Source: Halomonas korlensis (GTDB lineage: Bacteria > Pseudomonadota > Gammaproteobacteria > Pseudomonadales > Halomonadaceae). From it: a stretch of DNA of 64,000 bases. How positions within the stretch are numbered: the stretch's first letter is position 1; every line of letters starts with the position of its first letter. The stretch spans positions 62,001 to 126,000 of the forward strand of contig NZ_FPBP01000008.1 in assembly GCF_900116705.1 (NCBI RefSeq), in the 5' to 3' direction. The translations under genes and the position numbers were made by a program. The notes under the pieces are model-generated. The model was given only the letters and a program-made list of their open reading frames with translations, searched no databases and was not told the DNA's origin. This document shows positions 9,141 to 17,972 of the stretch, piece by piece.

Positions 9141-10463
9141 TCATTTCGGGGGCAGCTCGGCTTCGTCGTGATGGCCGGGCCACCACGAGGGACGCTCCTG
9201 CTCCCACTCCTCCTGCACCAGGTGGCGCAACAGCCGTCCGCGGTAGCAGAGCATCTGCCATTCGGCCCCCAGACGGCCCCGAACACGCTCCCAGCCACCG
9301 TCGTCGGCGTGGGTGAATGGGCCACCTCGGGCGATCGCCCGCCGATAGATCGCGACGCACCGCTCGGCGCAGCGGGCTTCATCGAAACGCGCCGCGGTTA
9401 CCCGCGCCTCCTGGCGCAAGGGGTCGCGCCGCGCCGTCTCGGCAAGCTCGATCAACGCCTCGGCCATCTGACCGACATCGTCCGCGGCCAACAGGCGGCC
9501 GTTAACGCCATCGCGTACCACTTCGCGCACTCCCGGGGCTGACACCGCGACCACCGGCAACCCCGTCGCCATGGCCTCGGCCACCACCATGCCCTGGGTC
9601 TCGCTGTGCGAAGCGAAGGCGAAGACGTCCATGGCGTGGTAGGCATCGATCAGTGCCTGGCCCTGCAGACGCCCCGTGAAGTGACATCGCGCGGCCACGC
9701 CGTGGGTCTCGGCGATATCCCGCATGGTCTGGCGGGCCTCGCCCTCCCCGACGACCAGAAAGTGGGCCTCGGGTAGCGCGACCAGGGCGCGACACACCGC
9801 CTCGGCCAGAAACGCCAGATTCTTCTCCTGGGCCAGCCGGCCGAGGTGGCCGATCACGTAGGCCCCGGCGGGAATGCCCAGCGACCCTCGCCAGCGTTTC
9901 CCCTCGCCTGCGGCAAAACGCGTCGTGTTCACACCGCTGGGCACCACACTGAGTGCGGGATTGGCGTTGCGCTCGAGCAGCAGGTCGCGAATGCTCTCGC
10001 TGGGGGCGATCACCTCGTCGCACAGCCAGGTGTACTGGGTCGCCAGGGCGATCGCGAATCGCTGCATGCGCGGCGAGTCCCCAGGCACATAGTGGGTGTA
10101 GTGCTCGTAGAGAGTGTGATGGGTGAACACCAGCGGCAGCCCGTAGGTTTCCGCGGCGCGGGCGGCGGTATCGCCCAGCAGGAAAGGGTGGTGCGAGTGC
10201 ACGATATCCGGCTCGAAAGCCTCGATATTGTCATAGAGCTGGCCGGGAATCGGGACCGGCAGCGAGAAGTCGCTGCCATTGAAATGCTGCACCGCCACCA
10301 CGCGCACCACGTCAGTTTCCTCACGTGGCTGGCCTTCGAGTCGCGGCGCGACGAGCAGCACCCGATGGCCCATCTCCTGCAAGCGCTGCTTCAGCCGCTG
10401 TACCGACTCGCTGACCCCGCCGACAATGGGCAGGTAGGTGTTGGTGAACATCAGCACGTTCAC
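9141..10463 (-). CDS. GT4-family glycosyltransferase
   Basis: A 440-residue retaining glycosyltransferase. The N-terminal half has the GT4 acceptor signature (FTNTYLPIVGGVSESVQRL), the C-terminal half the donor region (HLGRLAQEKNLAFL, then FAFASHSETQGMVVAEAMATGLPVVA, with the EAMA-type nucleotide-sugar contacts). It resembles bacterial diacylglycerol or phosphatidyl-inositol sugar transferases, but the acceptor cannot be read from sequence. The first codon is GTG at 10463, overlapping the upstream LysR stop as GTGA; an ATG at 10451 is an alternative. The tail after about residue 385 (RGRLLRHLVQEEWEQERPSW) is aromatic and charged and may be family-specific. Confidence 0.85.
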   Translation of the reverse strand: MNVLMFTNTYLPIVGGVSESVQRLKQRLQEMGHRVLLVAPRLEGQPREETDVVRVVAVQHFNGSDFSLPVPIPGQLYDNIEAFEPDIVHSHHPFLLGDTAARAAETYGLPLVFTHHTLYEHYTHYVPGDSPRMQRFAIALATQYTWLCDEVIAPSESIRDLLLERNANPALSVVPSGVNTTRFAAGEGKRWRGSLGIPAGAYVIGHLGRLAQEKNLAFLAEAVCRALVALPEAHFLVVGEGEARQTMRDIAETHGVAARCHFTGRLQGQALIDAYHAMDVFAFASHSETQGMVVAEAMATGLPVVAVSAPGVREVVRDGVNGRLLAADDVGQMAEALIELAETARRDPLRQEARVTAARFDEARCAERCVAIYRRAIARGGPFTHADDGGWERVRGRLGAEWQMLCYRGRLLRHLVQEEWEQERPSWWPGHHDEAELPPK

Positions 10464-11440
10464 GATGCGTCATCCTTCACGGCGACACTCCTTGTCAGTG
10501 GCTCTCCGAAACCTGAAACCGGGCTATTTTGCAGCGGCGGCACACGACTGGCCATCTCCTGTTCAAGATAGGCCACAAAGGCCCGGAGTCGAGACGGCAC
10601 ATGGCGACGCTGCTGGTAGACGGCATGGAAGTCGGCCCGCACGCCCTGCCACGCTGGCAGCAGCTCGACCAGGTCGCCCCGGGCGAGATGCTCATGCACG
10701 TCCCACCACGAGCGTAGGGCGATGCCGTGTCCATCCAGGGCCATCTGCATGATCACCTCGCCATCGTTGCTGGCGAGCGGCCCCGAAACCTTCACCGCCT
10801 GCTCCCGCTGGGGCGCGTCGCGACGATGGAAGCGCCAGACCGCGAAGTCGCTGTCGTTTTCGCGAAGCAGCAGACAGGCTTGACCGCCAAGCGCCGCGGG
10901 CGACTCGAGCGGCGGCATGCTCGCCAGGTAGCGTGGGGCGGCACACAGCACGCGACGATTGGTAAGAATGCGCCGGGCGACCAGCCGCGAGTCCGGCGGC
11001 TCGCCCACGCGAATGCCGATGTCGTACGCCTGATCGCCGAGGCTGAGCGGAAAATTGCTGAGCTCGAGCACCGCCTCGATCCCCGGGTGGCGGGTGCAGA
11101 ACGCCGAGAGCAGCGGCGCCACATGCCGCCGGCCGAAGCCGAAGCTGGCATTCACCCGCAGCGGCCCCGAAAGCTCCGTCTGATGGTCACCCAGCGTTTC
11201 TTCCAGCTCACTGAGTTCCTCGAGAATGGTGGCGCCACGTGTGAAGTAGCGCTCGCCCTCGGCGGTGAGCGTCAGGCGGCGCGTGGTACGGCTGGCCAGC
11301 TCCACGCCCAGGCGCGCCTCGAGCTGCTTGAGGCGCTTGCTCACCGCCGACAGCGACAATCCCAGCTCGCGAGCGGTCGCGGTCAGGCTGCCGGCATGGG
11401 CCAGACGCTGGAAGAACGCCAGGTCATCGAGATAGGCCAC
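10460..11440 (-). CDS. LysR-family transcriptional regulator (DmlR-like)
   Basis: Regulator of 326 residues with an N-terminal winged helix (FFQRLAHAGSLTATARELGLSLSAVSKRLKQLEARLG) and LysR substrate domain. I chose the GTG at 11440, which has GGAG five bases upstream; the open frame reaches a TTG at 11461. It is divergent from the tartrate/D-malate dehydrogenase gene, the same arrangement as dmlR-dmlA in E. coli, so it is probably that gene's activator with a dicarboxylate effector. The downstream glycosyltransferase overlaps it by 4 bases, so the regulator and a functionally unrelated gene share a transcript. Confidence 0.88.
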   Translation of the reverse strand: MAYLDDLAFFQRLAHAGSLTATARELGLSLSAVSKRLKQLEARLGVELASRTTRRLTLTAEGERYFTRGATILEELSELEETLGDHQTELSGPLRVNASFGFGRRHVAPLLSAFCTRHPGIEAVLELSNFPLSLGDQAYDIGIRVGEPPDSRLVARRILTNRRVLCAAPRYLASMPPLESPAALGGQACLLLRENDSDFAVWRFHRRDAPQREQAVKVSGPLASNDGEVIMQMALDGHGIALRSWWDVHEHLARGDLVELLPAWQGVRADFHAVYQQRRHVPSRLRAFVAYLEQEMASRVPPLQNSPVSGFGEPLTRSVAVKDDAS

Positions 11441-11460
11441 CCACTCTCCACTTTCGGTCA

Positions 11461-11477
11461 ATAATCAATTGAATTAT
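11461..11477. promoter_or_regulatory. Inverted repeat, candidate LysR operator
   Basis: ATAAT (11461-11465) and ATTAT (11473-11477) are inverted copies around CAATTGA, in the AT-rich gap between the divergent LysR and dehydrogenase genes. Position and symmetry suit a LysR-type autoregulatory site; binding is inferred. Confidence 0.4.
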
Positions 11478-11573
11478 AGGCCCATTATCCATCTTCATAG
11501 AAGGGCTAGACTGAGGGAGACGATGCCAGACCGAACCACTACCCCACCGAAGAATACAGAACAGGAGCACACC

Positions 11574-12647
11574 ATGACGCACAAGATCGCCGTGATTGCC
11601 GGTGACGGTATCGGCACCGAAGTCATGCCCGAAGGGGTACGCGCGCTACAAGCCGCCGCCAAGCGCTTCAACATCGACCTGAGCCTGGAGCACTTCGACT
11701 TCGCCTGCTGCGACTACTATCTCGAGCACGGCAAGATGCTGCCCGACGACTGGTTCGACCAGCTCAAGGACTTCGATGCCATCTTCTACGGCGCCGTGGG
11801 CTGGCCCGACAAGGTGCCCGATCACATCTCGCTGTGGGGCTCGCTGCTGCAGTTTCGCCGCCAGTTCGACCAATACGTCAACCTGCGCCCCTGCAAGCTG
11901 TTGCCGGGGATCAAGAGCCCGCTGGCGAACCGCAAGCCCGGTGACATCGACTTCTACGTGGTACGCGAGAACACCGAAGGCGAATACTCCAGCATCGGCG
12001 GCAAGATGTTCGAGGGCACCGACCGCGAGGTGGTCATCCAGGAAACCGTGATGACCCGCACCGGCGTCGACCGGGTGCTCAAGTACGCCTTTGACCTGGC
12101 CCAGACCCGTCCGCGGAAGAAGCTCACCTCGGCCACCAAGTCCAACGGCATCTCCATCACCATGCCCTGGTGGGACGAGCGCGTGAAGGCGATGTCCGGT
12201 AGTTACCCGGACGTCAGCGTCGACCAGTTCCATATCGACATCCTGACCGCCAACTTCGTCATGCACCCGGACTGGTTCGACGTGGTCGTGGCCAGCAACC
12301 TGTTCGGCGACATCCTCTCCGACCTGGGGCCGGCCTGTACCGGCACCATCGGCGTGGCACCCTCGGCCAACATCAATCCCGAGGGCAAGTTCCCCAGCCT
12401 GTTCGAGCCAGTGCATGGCAGCGCGCCGGATATCGCCGGCAAGGGCATCGCCAACCCCATCGGCCAGATCTGGTCCGGTGCGATGATGCTCGAGCACCTC
12501 GGCCACCACGAGGCCGGCCAGGCAATCGTCGACGCCTTCGAGGCGGTACTCGCCGAGGCCGACCCGTCGGTACTCACCGCCGATGCCGGCGGCAAGGGCA
12601 CCACCGAGAGCCTGGGCAAGGCTATCGCCGAGCGCATCGCCGGCTGA
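11574..12647 (+). CDS. dmlA: Tartrate dehydrogenase / D-malate dehydrogenase (decarboxylating)
   Basis: A 357-residue beta-decarboxylating dehydrogenase of the isocitrate/isopropylmalate dehydrogenase family. IAVIAGDGIGTEVMPEG opens the fold; the substrate loop is GSLLQFRRQFDQYVNLRPCKLLPG; ENTEGEYSSIGG and NLFGDILSDLGPACTG carry the metal and NAD contacts. The exact branch is TtuC/DmlA, which oxidises D-malate to pyruvate and CO2 and acts on tartrate. The ATG at 11574 has AGGAG seven bases upstream; the frame is open back to 11469. The divergent LysR gene is its probable regulator, and a good hairpin terminator follows. Confidence 0.92.
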   Translation: MTHKIAVIAGDGIGTEVMPEGVRALQAAAKRFNIDLSLEHFDFACCDYYLEHGKMLPDDWFDQLKDFDAIFYGAVGWPDKVPDHISLWGSLLQFRRQFDQYVNLRPCKLLPGIKSPLANRKPGDIDFYVVRENTEGEYSSIGGKMFEGTDREVVIQETVMTRTGVDRVLKYAFDLAQTRPRKKLTSATKSNGISITMPWWDERVKAMSGSYPDVSVDQFHIDILTANFVMHPDWFDVVVASNLFGDILSDLGPACTGTIGVAPSANINPEGKFPSLFEPVHGSAPDIAGKGIANPIGQIWSGAMMLEHLGHHEAGQAIVDAFEAVLAEADPSVLTADAGGKGTTESLGKAIAERIAG

Positions 12648-12682
12648 TCGCGAGCGCCTTGCGTGACGACAAGCAACACATG

Positions 12683-12715
12683 AAGGCCCGGCCGGAAAAA
12701 CCGGTCGGGCCTTTT
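12683..12715 (+). terminator. Rho-independent terminator after tartrate/D-malate dehydrogenase
   Basis: Stem AAGGCCCGGCCGG (12683-12695), loop AAAAA, stem CCGGTCGGGCCTT (12701-12713) with one G-T pair, then TT. It lies 36 bases past the stop codon. Confidence 0.85.
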
Positions 12716-12797
12716 ACATGCTACGTGTCACACGTCATATACCGCTTGTCGGTTCAATGATCGAAAGCTCATCTAGCGACGAGCGCGGCGCTCACGC

Positions 12798-13394
12798 TCA
12801 GGAGGCGAGTCGCGCGGCGATCCGCGCCACGTGTTCGCCTTGGAAGTGACAAATCGACAGCTCGCGACCATCGGGTTGGCGCGAGCCGTCGCCGCCGGCC
12901 AGGGTCGAGGCGCCATAGGCCGACCCGCCGCTGACCTGCGAGATATCGAACAGCTCCTTCGCGCCGTAGCCGATCGGCACGATCACCATGCCGTGGTGCG
13001 CCAGGGTGTTCCAGAACGAGGTGATGGTGGTCTCGTTGCCGCTACCGGTGCCGGTCGAGGTGAAGACGCTGGCCACCTTGCCCAGCAGCGAGCCATTGAC
13101 CCAGAGGCTACCGGTCTGGTCGAGGAAGGTGCGCATCTGACCCGACATGTTACCGAAACGCGTGGGCGTCCCGAAGATCACCGCGTCATAGTCGGCGAGT
13201 TCCTGCGGGCTGGCCTCGGGCGTATCGAACTGCTGGCCGCCGGCCTTGGCGAAGGCCTCATCATTCATGGTTTCGGGCACCCGCTTGAGGGTGACCTCAA
13301 CGCCATCGACCTTGCGTGCACCATCGGCCACTGCCTTGGCCAGGGTATCGATATGACCGTACATGGAATGATAAAGCACGAGAACCTTGGTCAT
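12798..13394 (-). CDS. wrbA: NAD(P)H:quinone oxidoreductase WrbA
   Basis: Flavodoxin-like FMN enzyme of 198 residues that reduces quinones by two electrons, protecting against redox cycling. The FMN phosphate loop is [13 protein letters not shown], the second FMN segment is [26 protein letters not shown], and [14 protein letters not shown] matches the WrbA-specific region. The ATG at 13394 has a perfect AAGGAGG six bases upstream, so the longer frame starting at 13418 is rejected. It is a monocistronic gene on the minus strand, divergent from astE. Confidence 0.95.
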   Translation of the reverse strand: MTKVLVLYHSMYGHIDTLAKAVADGARKVDGVEVTLKRVPETMNDEAFAKAGGQQFDTPEASPQELADYDAVIFGTPTRFGNMSGQMRTFLDQTGSLWVNGSLLGKVASVFTSTGTGSGNETTITSFWNTLAHHGMVIVPIGYGAKELFDISQVSGGSAYGASTLAGGDGSRQPDGRELSICHFQGEHVARIAARLAS

Positions 13395-13625
13395 GACTGC
13401 CTCCTTGTGGGTGATCACCGTAGTGATGAAAGAACGCCTCCAGTGTAGGCGACACAGGCGTGTAGAAAAGCGAAGGATTTCGTCCTTGCCGATCGATGGA
13501 ATCGATTCATTGGCATGTTCCTTCCGACTGAGGCGATGCTATATGCGTTTCACAAAATACTTGGGGAGGGCATCATGGTGGCGCCTTGCCTTGTTTCGAG
13601 AAAGGACATTTTCAGGAGTCATGTG

Positions 13626-14639
13626 ATGCTTGACCGGTGGCTGACGCTTGCCCTGGAGGATAAAGGGCCGAAGGCGCAGACGGGCGCTCTGCCGGGCGGC
13701 CACTTTCGACTGACCGCGCCCGGCGTACTCAAACTGATACCGGACGCCGTAGGCCCGCAGGCCCGGGCGGTCGTGCTCTCGGTCGGTATTCACGGCAACG
13801 AGACTGCACCCATCGAGCTGCTCGGCGATTGCCTGGCGCGGCTCGAGGCGGGGCTGTCGCGGCTGGGCGCCCCGGTGCTGGTGATACTGGGTAACCTCGA
13901 GGCGATACGCCACGGGACGCGCTATGTCACCACCAATCTCAACCGGCTGTTCCGACGCGAACTCGACGAGGCCGGCATGGAACCGGACCGTGCCCGCGAG
14001 CTGATGTCCGAGGTCGACGCCTTCTTCGCCCGCCACCCGGACCGCGAGAAGCTGCATTACGATCTGCATACGGCGATCCGCGACAGCCGCTATCCGCGCT
14101 TCGTGGTCGAACCCTACGGCGAGACTCCGACGCCGCTACAGCAGTGGCGGTGGATGGCGGCGGCCGACATTCAGGCCGTGCTGCACCAGCATCGGCATAG
14201 CTGGACCTTCTCCCACTACTCGAAGCACTACCATGGCGCCCAGACATTTACCCTGGAGCTGGGCCGCGCCCTGCCCTTCGGCGCCAACGACCTGCCCTCG
14301 CTGGCGCCGATGGGACGGCTGCTTGGCGCGCTGATCGACGGCCGCGAGCCACCCTCGGCCGACCCGTCGGGCATGGCGTTCTTTCGCGTCGAGCACGAAC
14401 TGATGCGCCAGAGCGAGGCGTTCCGGCTCTGCTTTGCCGACGACACGCCCAACTTCACTGAATTCGCTCCCGGCACGCGGCTGGCCGAAGGCAGCGCGGA
14501 TGATGGCTTTACCGTTGGCCAGCAGCCGTTGCGGGTGGTCTTCCCCAATGCCAATGTCGAGCTGGGCGCGCGGGCCGCGTTGCTGGTCAGCCCCGTGCCG
14601 CCACCGGACGCCGCACCAACCGACTCAGTGCACGACTAA
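13626..14639 (+). CDS. astE: Succinylglutamate desuccinylase AstE
   Basis: Zinc hydrolase of 337 residues that performs the last step of the arginine succinyltransferase pathway: N-succinylglutamate to succinate and glutamate. The zinc ligands are His56 and Glu59 (GIHGNETAP) and His148 (YDLHTAIRD). The start is the ATG at 13626, with AGGAG eight bases upstream; an ATG at 13621 is followed by a stop, and the open frame begins at 13515. The other ast genes are not in this window. An arginine/ornithine-type ABC importer follows on the same strand after 128 bases, which ties it to arginine catabolism. Confidence 0.9.
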   Translation: MLDRWLTLALEDKGPKAQTGALPGGHFRLTAPGVLKLIPDAVGPQARAVVLSVGIHGNETAPIELLGDCLARLEAGLSRLGAPVLVILGNLEAIRHGTRYVTTNLNRLFRRELDEAGMEPDRARELMSEVDAFFARHPDREKLHYDLHTAIRDSRYPRFVVEPYGETPTPLQQWRWMAAADIQAVLHQHRHSWTFSHYSKHYHGAQTFTLELGRALPFGANDLPSLAPMGRLLGALIDGREPPSADPSGMAFFRVEHELMRQSEAFRLCFADDTPNFTEFAPGTRLAEGSADDGFTVGQQPLRVVFPNANVELGARAALLVSPVPPPDAAPTDSVHD

Positions 14640-14767
14640 CGGCGAACCGCATCCGTCAGGCCGACCCTGCCGAACGCCGGGCGGACTGGTAGAATCGCTC
14701 CTTTTTCGCGCCGCGTCTGTCAGGGCGAGGCGCCCATGGCGACCTTATCTCACCCGGAGCCCGTTGC

Positions 14768-15538
14768 ATGGCCGATACCCCGATCCCGCTGGAAGTGCGT
14801 AACATCACCAAGCGCTTCGGCGACACCGAAGTGCTCAAGGGCCTGTCGCTCGAGGCCCGCAAGGGGGACGTGATCACCCTGATCGGGGCCTCCGGCTCCG
14901 GCAAGAGCACCTTCCTGCGCTGCATGAACCTGCTCGAGCAGCCCAACGAGGGCGAGCTGATCGTCCACGGCGAGCCGATTATCTTCAAGCAGACCCGCCA
15001 CGGCCGCGAGCCCGCCGACTGGAAACAGGTCGTGCGCATTCGCGCGAAGCTGTCGATGGTCTTTCAGAGCTTCAATCTCTGGGCGCACATGACGCTGCTG
15101 GAAAACGTCATCGAGGCGCCGGTGCATGTGCTGGGCAAACCCAAGAAGGAAGCCATCGAGCATGCCCGGGCGCTGCTCGAGCGGGTGGGACTCGCCGCGC
15201 ACGCCGATTACTATCCCGCGCAGATGTCGGGCGGCCAGCAGCAGCGCGGCGCCATCGCCCGGGCGCTGGCGATGGACCCCGAGGTGATGCTGTTCGACGA
15301 GCCGACCTCGGCGCTGGACCCGGAACTGGTCGGTGACGTGCTCAAGGTCATGCGCGACCTGGCCGAGGAAGGCCGCACCATGATCGTGGTCACCCACGAG
15401 ATGGCCTTCGCCCGCGACGTTTCCACCCAGGTGATCTACCTGCATCAAGGGCACGTCGAGGAAGCCGGCCCCCCCGATCAGGTGCTGGGCAACCCGCGCT
15501 CGGAGCGACTCAAGCAGTTCCTGGCGCCCAAGCATTGA
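14768..15538 (+). CDS. Basic amino acid ABC transporter ATP-binding protein (HisP/AotP-like)
   Basis: ATPase of 256 residues for a polar/basic amino acid importer. Walker A is GASGSGKST, Q-loop MVFQSFNLWAH, signature MSGGQQQRGAIARALA, Walker B VMLFDEPTSALDPE, H-loop VTHEMAFARD. The insertion IIFKQTRHGREPADW is typical of the HisP/AotP branch. The ATG has GGAG eight bases upstream. It is the first gene of an ATPase-permease-permease-binding protein operon (14768-17909), downstream of astE, so arginine, ornithine or histidine is the likely cargo. Confidence 0.9.
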   Translation: MADTPIPLEVRNITKRFGDTEVLKGLSLEARKGDVITLIGASGSGKSTFLRCMNLLEQPNEGELIVHGEPIIFKQTRHGREPADWKQVVRIRAKLSMVFQSFNLWAHMTLLENVIEAPVHVLGKPKKEAIEHARALLERVGLAAHADYYPAQMSGGQQQRGAIARALAMDPEVMLFDEPTSALDPELVGDVLKVMRDLAEEGRTMIVVTHEMAFARDVSTQVIYLHQGHVEEAGPPDQVLGNPRSERLKQFLAPKH

Positions 15539-15557
15539 TCCCCGGGAGGATACGCTC

Positions 15558-16262
15558 ATGATTGACCTGCACGGCTACGGCCCGCGACTGCTGGAAGGGG
15601 CCCTGGTGACCATCGAGCTGGCCCTGCTGTCGCTGGTACTCGCCATCGTGCTGGGACTGGTGACCGCCAGCGCCAAGATGTCGCGCAGCTGGCTGGCCCA
15701 TCGCATCGGCACGCTCTATACCACTATCATCCGCGGCGTGCCCGATCTCGTGCTGATGATGCTGATGTTCTTCGGCGGCCAGATCGGCATCAACCAGTTC
15801 ACCGACTGGCTCTACACCCAGTTCGCTATCGACATCTTCATCAACGTCAACGAGTTCGCCGCCGGGGTGATCACCATAGGCCTGATCTTCGGCGCCTACA
15901 TGGGCGAGACCTTCCGCGGCGCCTTCCTGGCCGTGGACAGTGGACAGATCGAGGCCGGGCGCGCCTACGGCATGAACCACTGGCTGGTGTTCCGGCGCAT
16001 CCGCTTCCCGCAGATGATGCGACATGCTATCCCGGGGCTCTCCAACAACTGGATGGTGCTGCTCAAGACCACCGCGCTGGTCTCGGTGATCGGGCTATCC
16101 GACATGGTGCGCATCGCCACCGAAGCCTCCAAGGCCACCCGTGAGCCTTTCACCTTCATGATCATCGTCGCGGCCATTTACCTGCTGATCGCCAGCGTCT
16201 CGGAATGGGGCTTCGCGCGGCTGCAGAAGCGCTACAACGTCGGCTACACGGAGGCGGACTGA
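15558..16262 (+). CDS. Basic amino acid ABC transporter permease (HisQ/AotQ-like)
   Basis: A 234-residue inner-membrane permease with about five transmembrane segments and the EAA loop (IEAGRAYGMNHWLVFRRIRFPQMMRHAIPGLSNNW) that docks onto the ATPase. The opening LHGYGPRLLEGALVTIELALLSLVLAIVLG is typical of HisQ. The start has GGGAGGA upstream. Its stop overlaps the next start by one base (TGATG), so the two permeases are translationally coupled and should form a heterodimer. Confidence 0.9.
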   Translation: MIDLHGYGPRLLEGALVTIELALLSLVLAIVLGLVTASAKMSRSWLAHRIGTLYTTIIRGVPDLVLMMLMFFGGQIGINQFTDWLYTQFAIDIFINVNEFAAGVITIGLIFGAYMGETFRGAFLAVDSGQIEAGRAYGMNHWLVFRRIRFPQMMRHAIPGLSNNWMVLLKTTALVSVIGLSDMVRIATEASKATREPFTFMIIVAAIYLLIASVSEWGFARLQKRYNVGYTEAD

Positions 16263-16993
16263 TGGAAGCCCTGATCACCTGGCTGGACAGCCGGCTCGCC
16301 GACAACAGCATCTTCACCCTGCAGACCCTCTCGTATTACGGCGAGGGCCTGGTCACCACCGTGCAGCTGGTGTTCCTGTCGCTGGTCCTCGGCCTGGTCG
16401 CGGCGGTACCGCTGGCCATCGGTCGCGGCGCGAAGCGGCGCTGGGTGAGGTTGCCGATCTTCCTTTACTGCTATGTGTTTCGCGGCACACCGCTGCTGGT
16501 GCAGCTCTACCTGATCTATTACGGGGTCGTCTTCGTCGAGGGCATCCAGGAAACCTGGCTATGGGTGATTCTCGAGAAGCCCTTCGTCCCGGCACTGATC
16601 GCCTTCACCCTCAATACCGCGGCCTATACCACCGAGATCTTCCATGGCGCCATCAAGGCCACGGCCAAGGGCGAGATCGAGGCGGCCCGCGCCTACGGCA
16701 TGTCGCAGCGGCTAATGATGCGCCGGATCATCATTCCCAGCGCCTTTCGCCGGGCATTGCCGGCCTACGGTAACGAGGTGATCTTCATGCTCCACGCCAG
16801 CGCCATCGCCAGTGTCGTAACGATCATGGACCTGACTGGCGCGGCCCGCTTCGTCTATGCCCGTTTCTATGCCCCCTTCGAGGCCTTCCTGTTCGTGGCG
16901 GCCATCTACCTGTGCCTCACCTTCGCTATCCTGTATCTGTTCCGCTACCTGGAAAAACGCCTGCTCGCGCACCTCAAGCCGGCCAGCGGCTGA
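16262..16993 (+). CDS. Basic amino acid ABC transporter permease (HisM/AotM-like)
   Basis: A 243-residue permease, partner of the preceding HisQ-like protein. It has five or so membrane segments, the FRGTPLLVQLYLIYYG motif and an EAA loop (IEAARAYGMSQRLMMRRIIIPSAFRRALPAYGNE). The ATG at 16262 overlaps the upstream stop; the frame is open back to 16205, inside the previous gene, so the shorter form is used. A 142-base gap follows before the binding-protein gene. Confidence 0.9.
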   Translation: MEALITWLDSRLADNSIFTLQTLSYYGEGLVTTVQLVFLSLVLGLVAAVPLAIGRGAKRRWVRLPIFLYCYVFRGTPLLVQLYLIYYGVVFVEGIQETWLWVILEKPFVPALIAFTLNTAAYTTEIFHGAIKATAKGEIEAARAYGMSQRLMMRRIIIPSAFRRALPAYGNEVIFMLHASAIASVVTIMDLTGAARFVYARFYAPFEAFLFVAAIYLCLTFAILYLFRYLEKRLLAHLKPASG

Positions 16994-17071
16994 GGCCGTG
17001 ACCAAGCATAAAACACACGTTGGGGACCAGTGTTTGAAAGCGGCCATCCGCCCTTCCGCCTTTCCCGACGA

Positions 17072-17085
17072 TCCACTATGGTGGA
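17072..17085. promoter_or_regulatory. Small inverted repeat upstream of the binding-protein gene
   Basis: TCCAC and GTGGA flank TATG in the 142-base gap before the binding-protein gene. It could be a regulatory site or a weak mRNA hairpin; no matching regulator is identifiable. Confidence 0.25.
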
Positions 17086-17135
17086 CTGGTCATCGCTCAC
17101 AAGGCGATACCACCAACAAGCACAGGGAACCACCC

Positions 17136-17909
17136 ATGACATTACGCACCACACTGAGTCTCGGCGTGCTCGGCGTCGCCATGATCGTCGGCACGGCCAA
17201 CGCCGAGGTCCGCGACATCCGCATCGCCGTCGACGTGCCCTACGAGCCGATGGAATATCGTACCCCCGAGGGGGAGCTGACCGGTTTCGACATCGATCTG
17301 GGCAACGCCCTGTGTGCCGAGATCGGCATCCAGTGCGAATGGGTCGTGCAGGGCTGGGACGGCATCATCCCAGGGCTGATGGCGCGCAAGTACGACGCCA
17401 TCATGTCGTCCATGACCATCAACGAGCAGCGTCGCGAGCAGGTATTGTTCTCCGACCCCTACATCACGCCGCCCTCCGCCTGGTTCGCACCCGCGGACGT
17501 CGAGATCGGCACGCCCTCCGAGGAGACGCTGGAAGGCATGACCATCGGCGTGCAGCGCGGGACCCTGCAGGACAACTACGTGACCGACATGTACGGCGAC
17601 GTGGCCGACGTCAATCGTTACGCCACCGCCGACGACATGGTGCTCGACATGGACTCCGGCCGACTCGACGCCGTCTTCCTCGACTTCCCGATCGGCAAGT
17701 CGACGTTGATCGACAGCGAGGCCGGCGACTACAAGGTCGTGGGCGAGATGATCACCGAACCGAAGGAGTATTTCGGCGAGGGCTTCGGCATCGCCTTCCG
17801 CCAGCGTGACCAGGAACTCGCCGATGCCTTCAACGAGGCACTGGCCGCCCTGCAGGAAGACGGCACCTACGACGAGATCTTCGAGGAATATTTCGGCGAG
17901 CAGGAGTAA
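17136..17909 (+). CDS. Basic amino acid ABC transporter substrate-binding protein (ArgT/HisJ/AotJ-like)
   Basis: A 257-residue periplasmic binding protein of the type II fold. A signal peptide ends near GTANAEV. The mature chain shows EPMEYRTPEGELTGFDIDLGNALC, then GLMARKYDAIMSSMTINEQRREQVLFSDPY, and GVQRGTLQDNYV, the arrangement of ArgT/HisJ proteins. Numerous acidic residues replace surface lysines, as in halophiles. The frame is open back to 16857 inside the upstream gene; the ATG at 17136 begins the signal peptide. Being last and separated by 142 bases, it may have extra transcription of its own, as is common for binding proteins. A strong terminator follows. Confidence 0.9.
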   Translation: MTLRTTLSLGVLGVAMIVGTANAEVRDIRIAVDVPYEPMEYRTPEGELTGFDIDLGNALCAEIGIQCEWVVQGWDGIIPGLMARKYDAIMSSMTINEQRREQVLFSDPYITPPSAWFAPADVEIGTPSEETLEGMTIGVQRGTLQDNYVTDMYGDVADVNRYATADDMVLDMDSGRLDAVFLDFPIGKSTLIDSEAGDYKVVGEMITEPKEYFGEGFGIAFRQRDQELADAFNEALAALQEDGTYDEIFEEYFGEQE

Positions 17910-17931
17910 ACCTCATCGAAGCATTATCCTC

Positions 17932-17956
17932 AACGCCCCGGCCAGCCGGGGCGTTT
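17932..17956. terminator. Rho-independent terminator between convergent operons
   Basis: Arms AACGCCCCGG (17932-17941) and CCGGGGCGTT (17946-17955) around CCAG, followed by TTG. The perfect stem sits between the amino acid importer operon and the long minus-strand operon and probably serves both. Confidence 0.85.
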
Positions 17957-17972
17957 GCGTTGCTGGCTGCGG

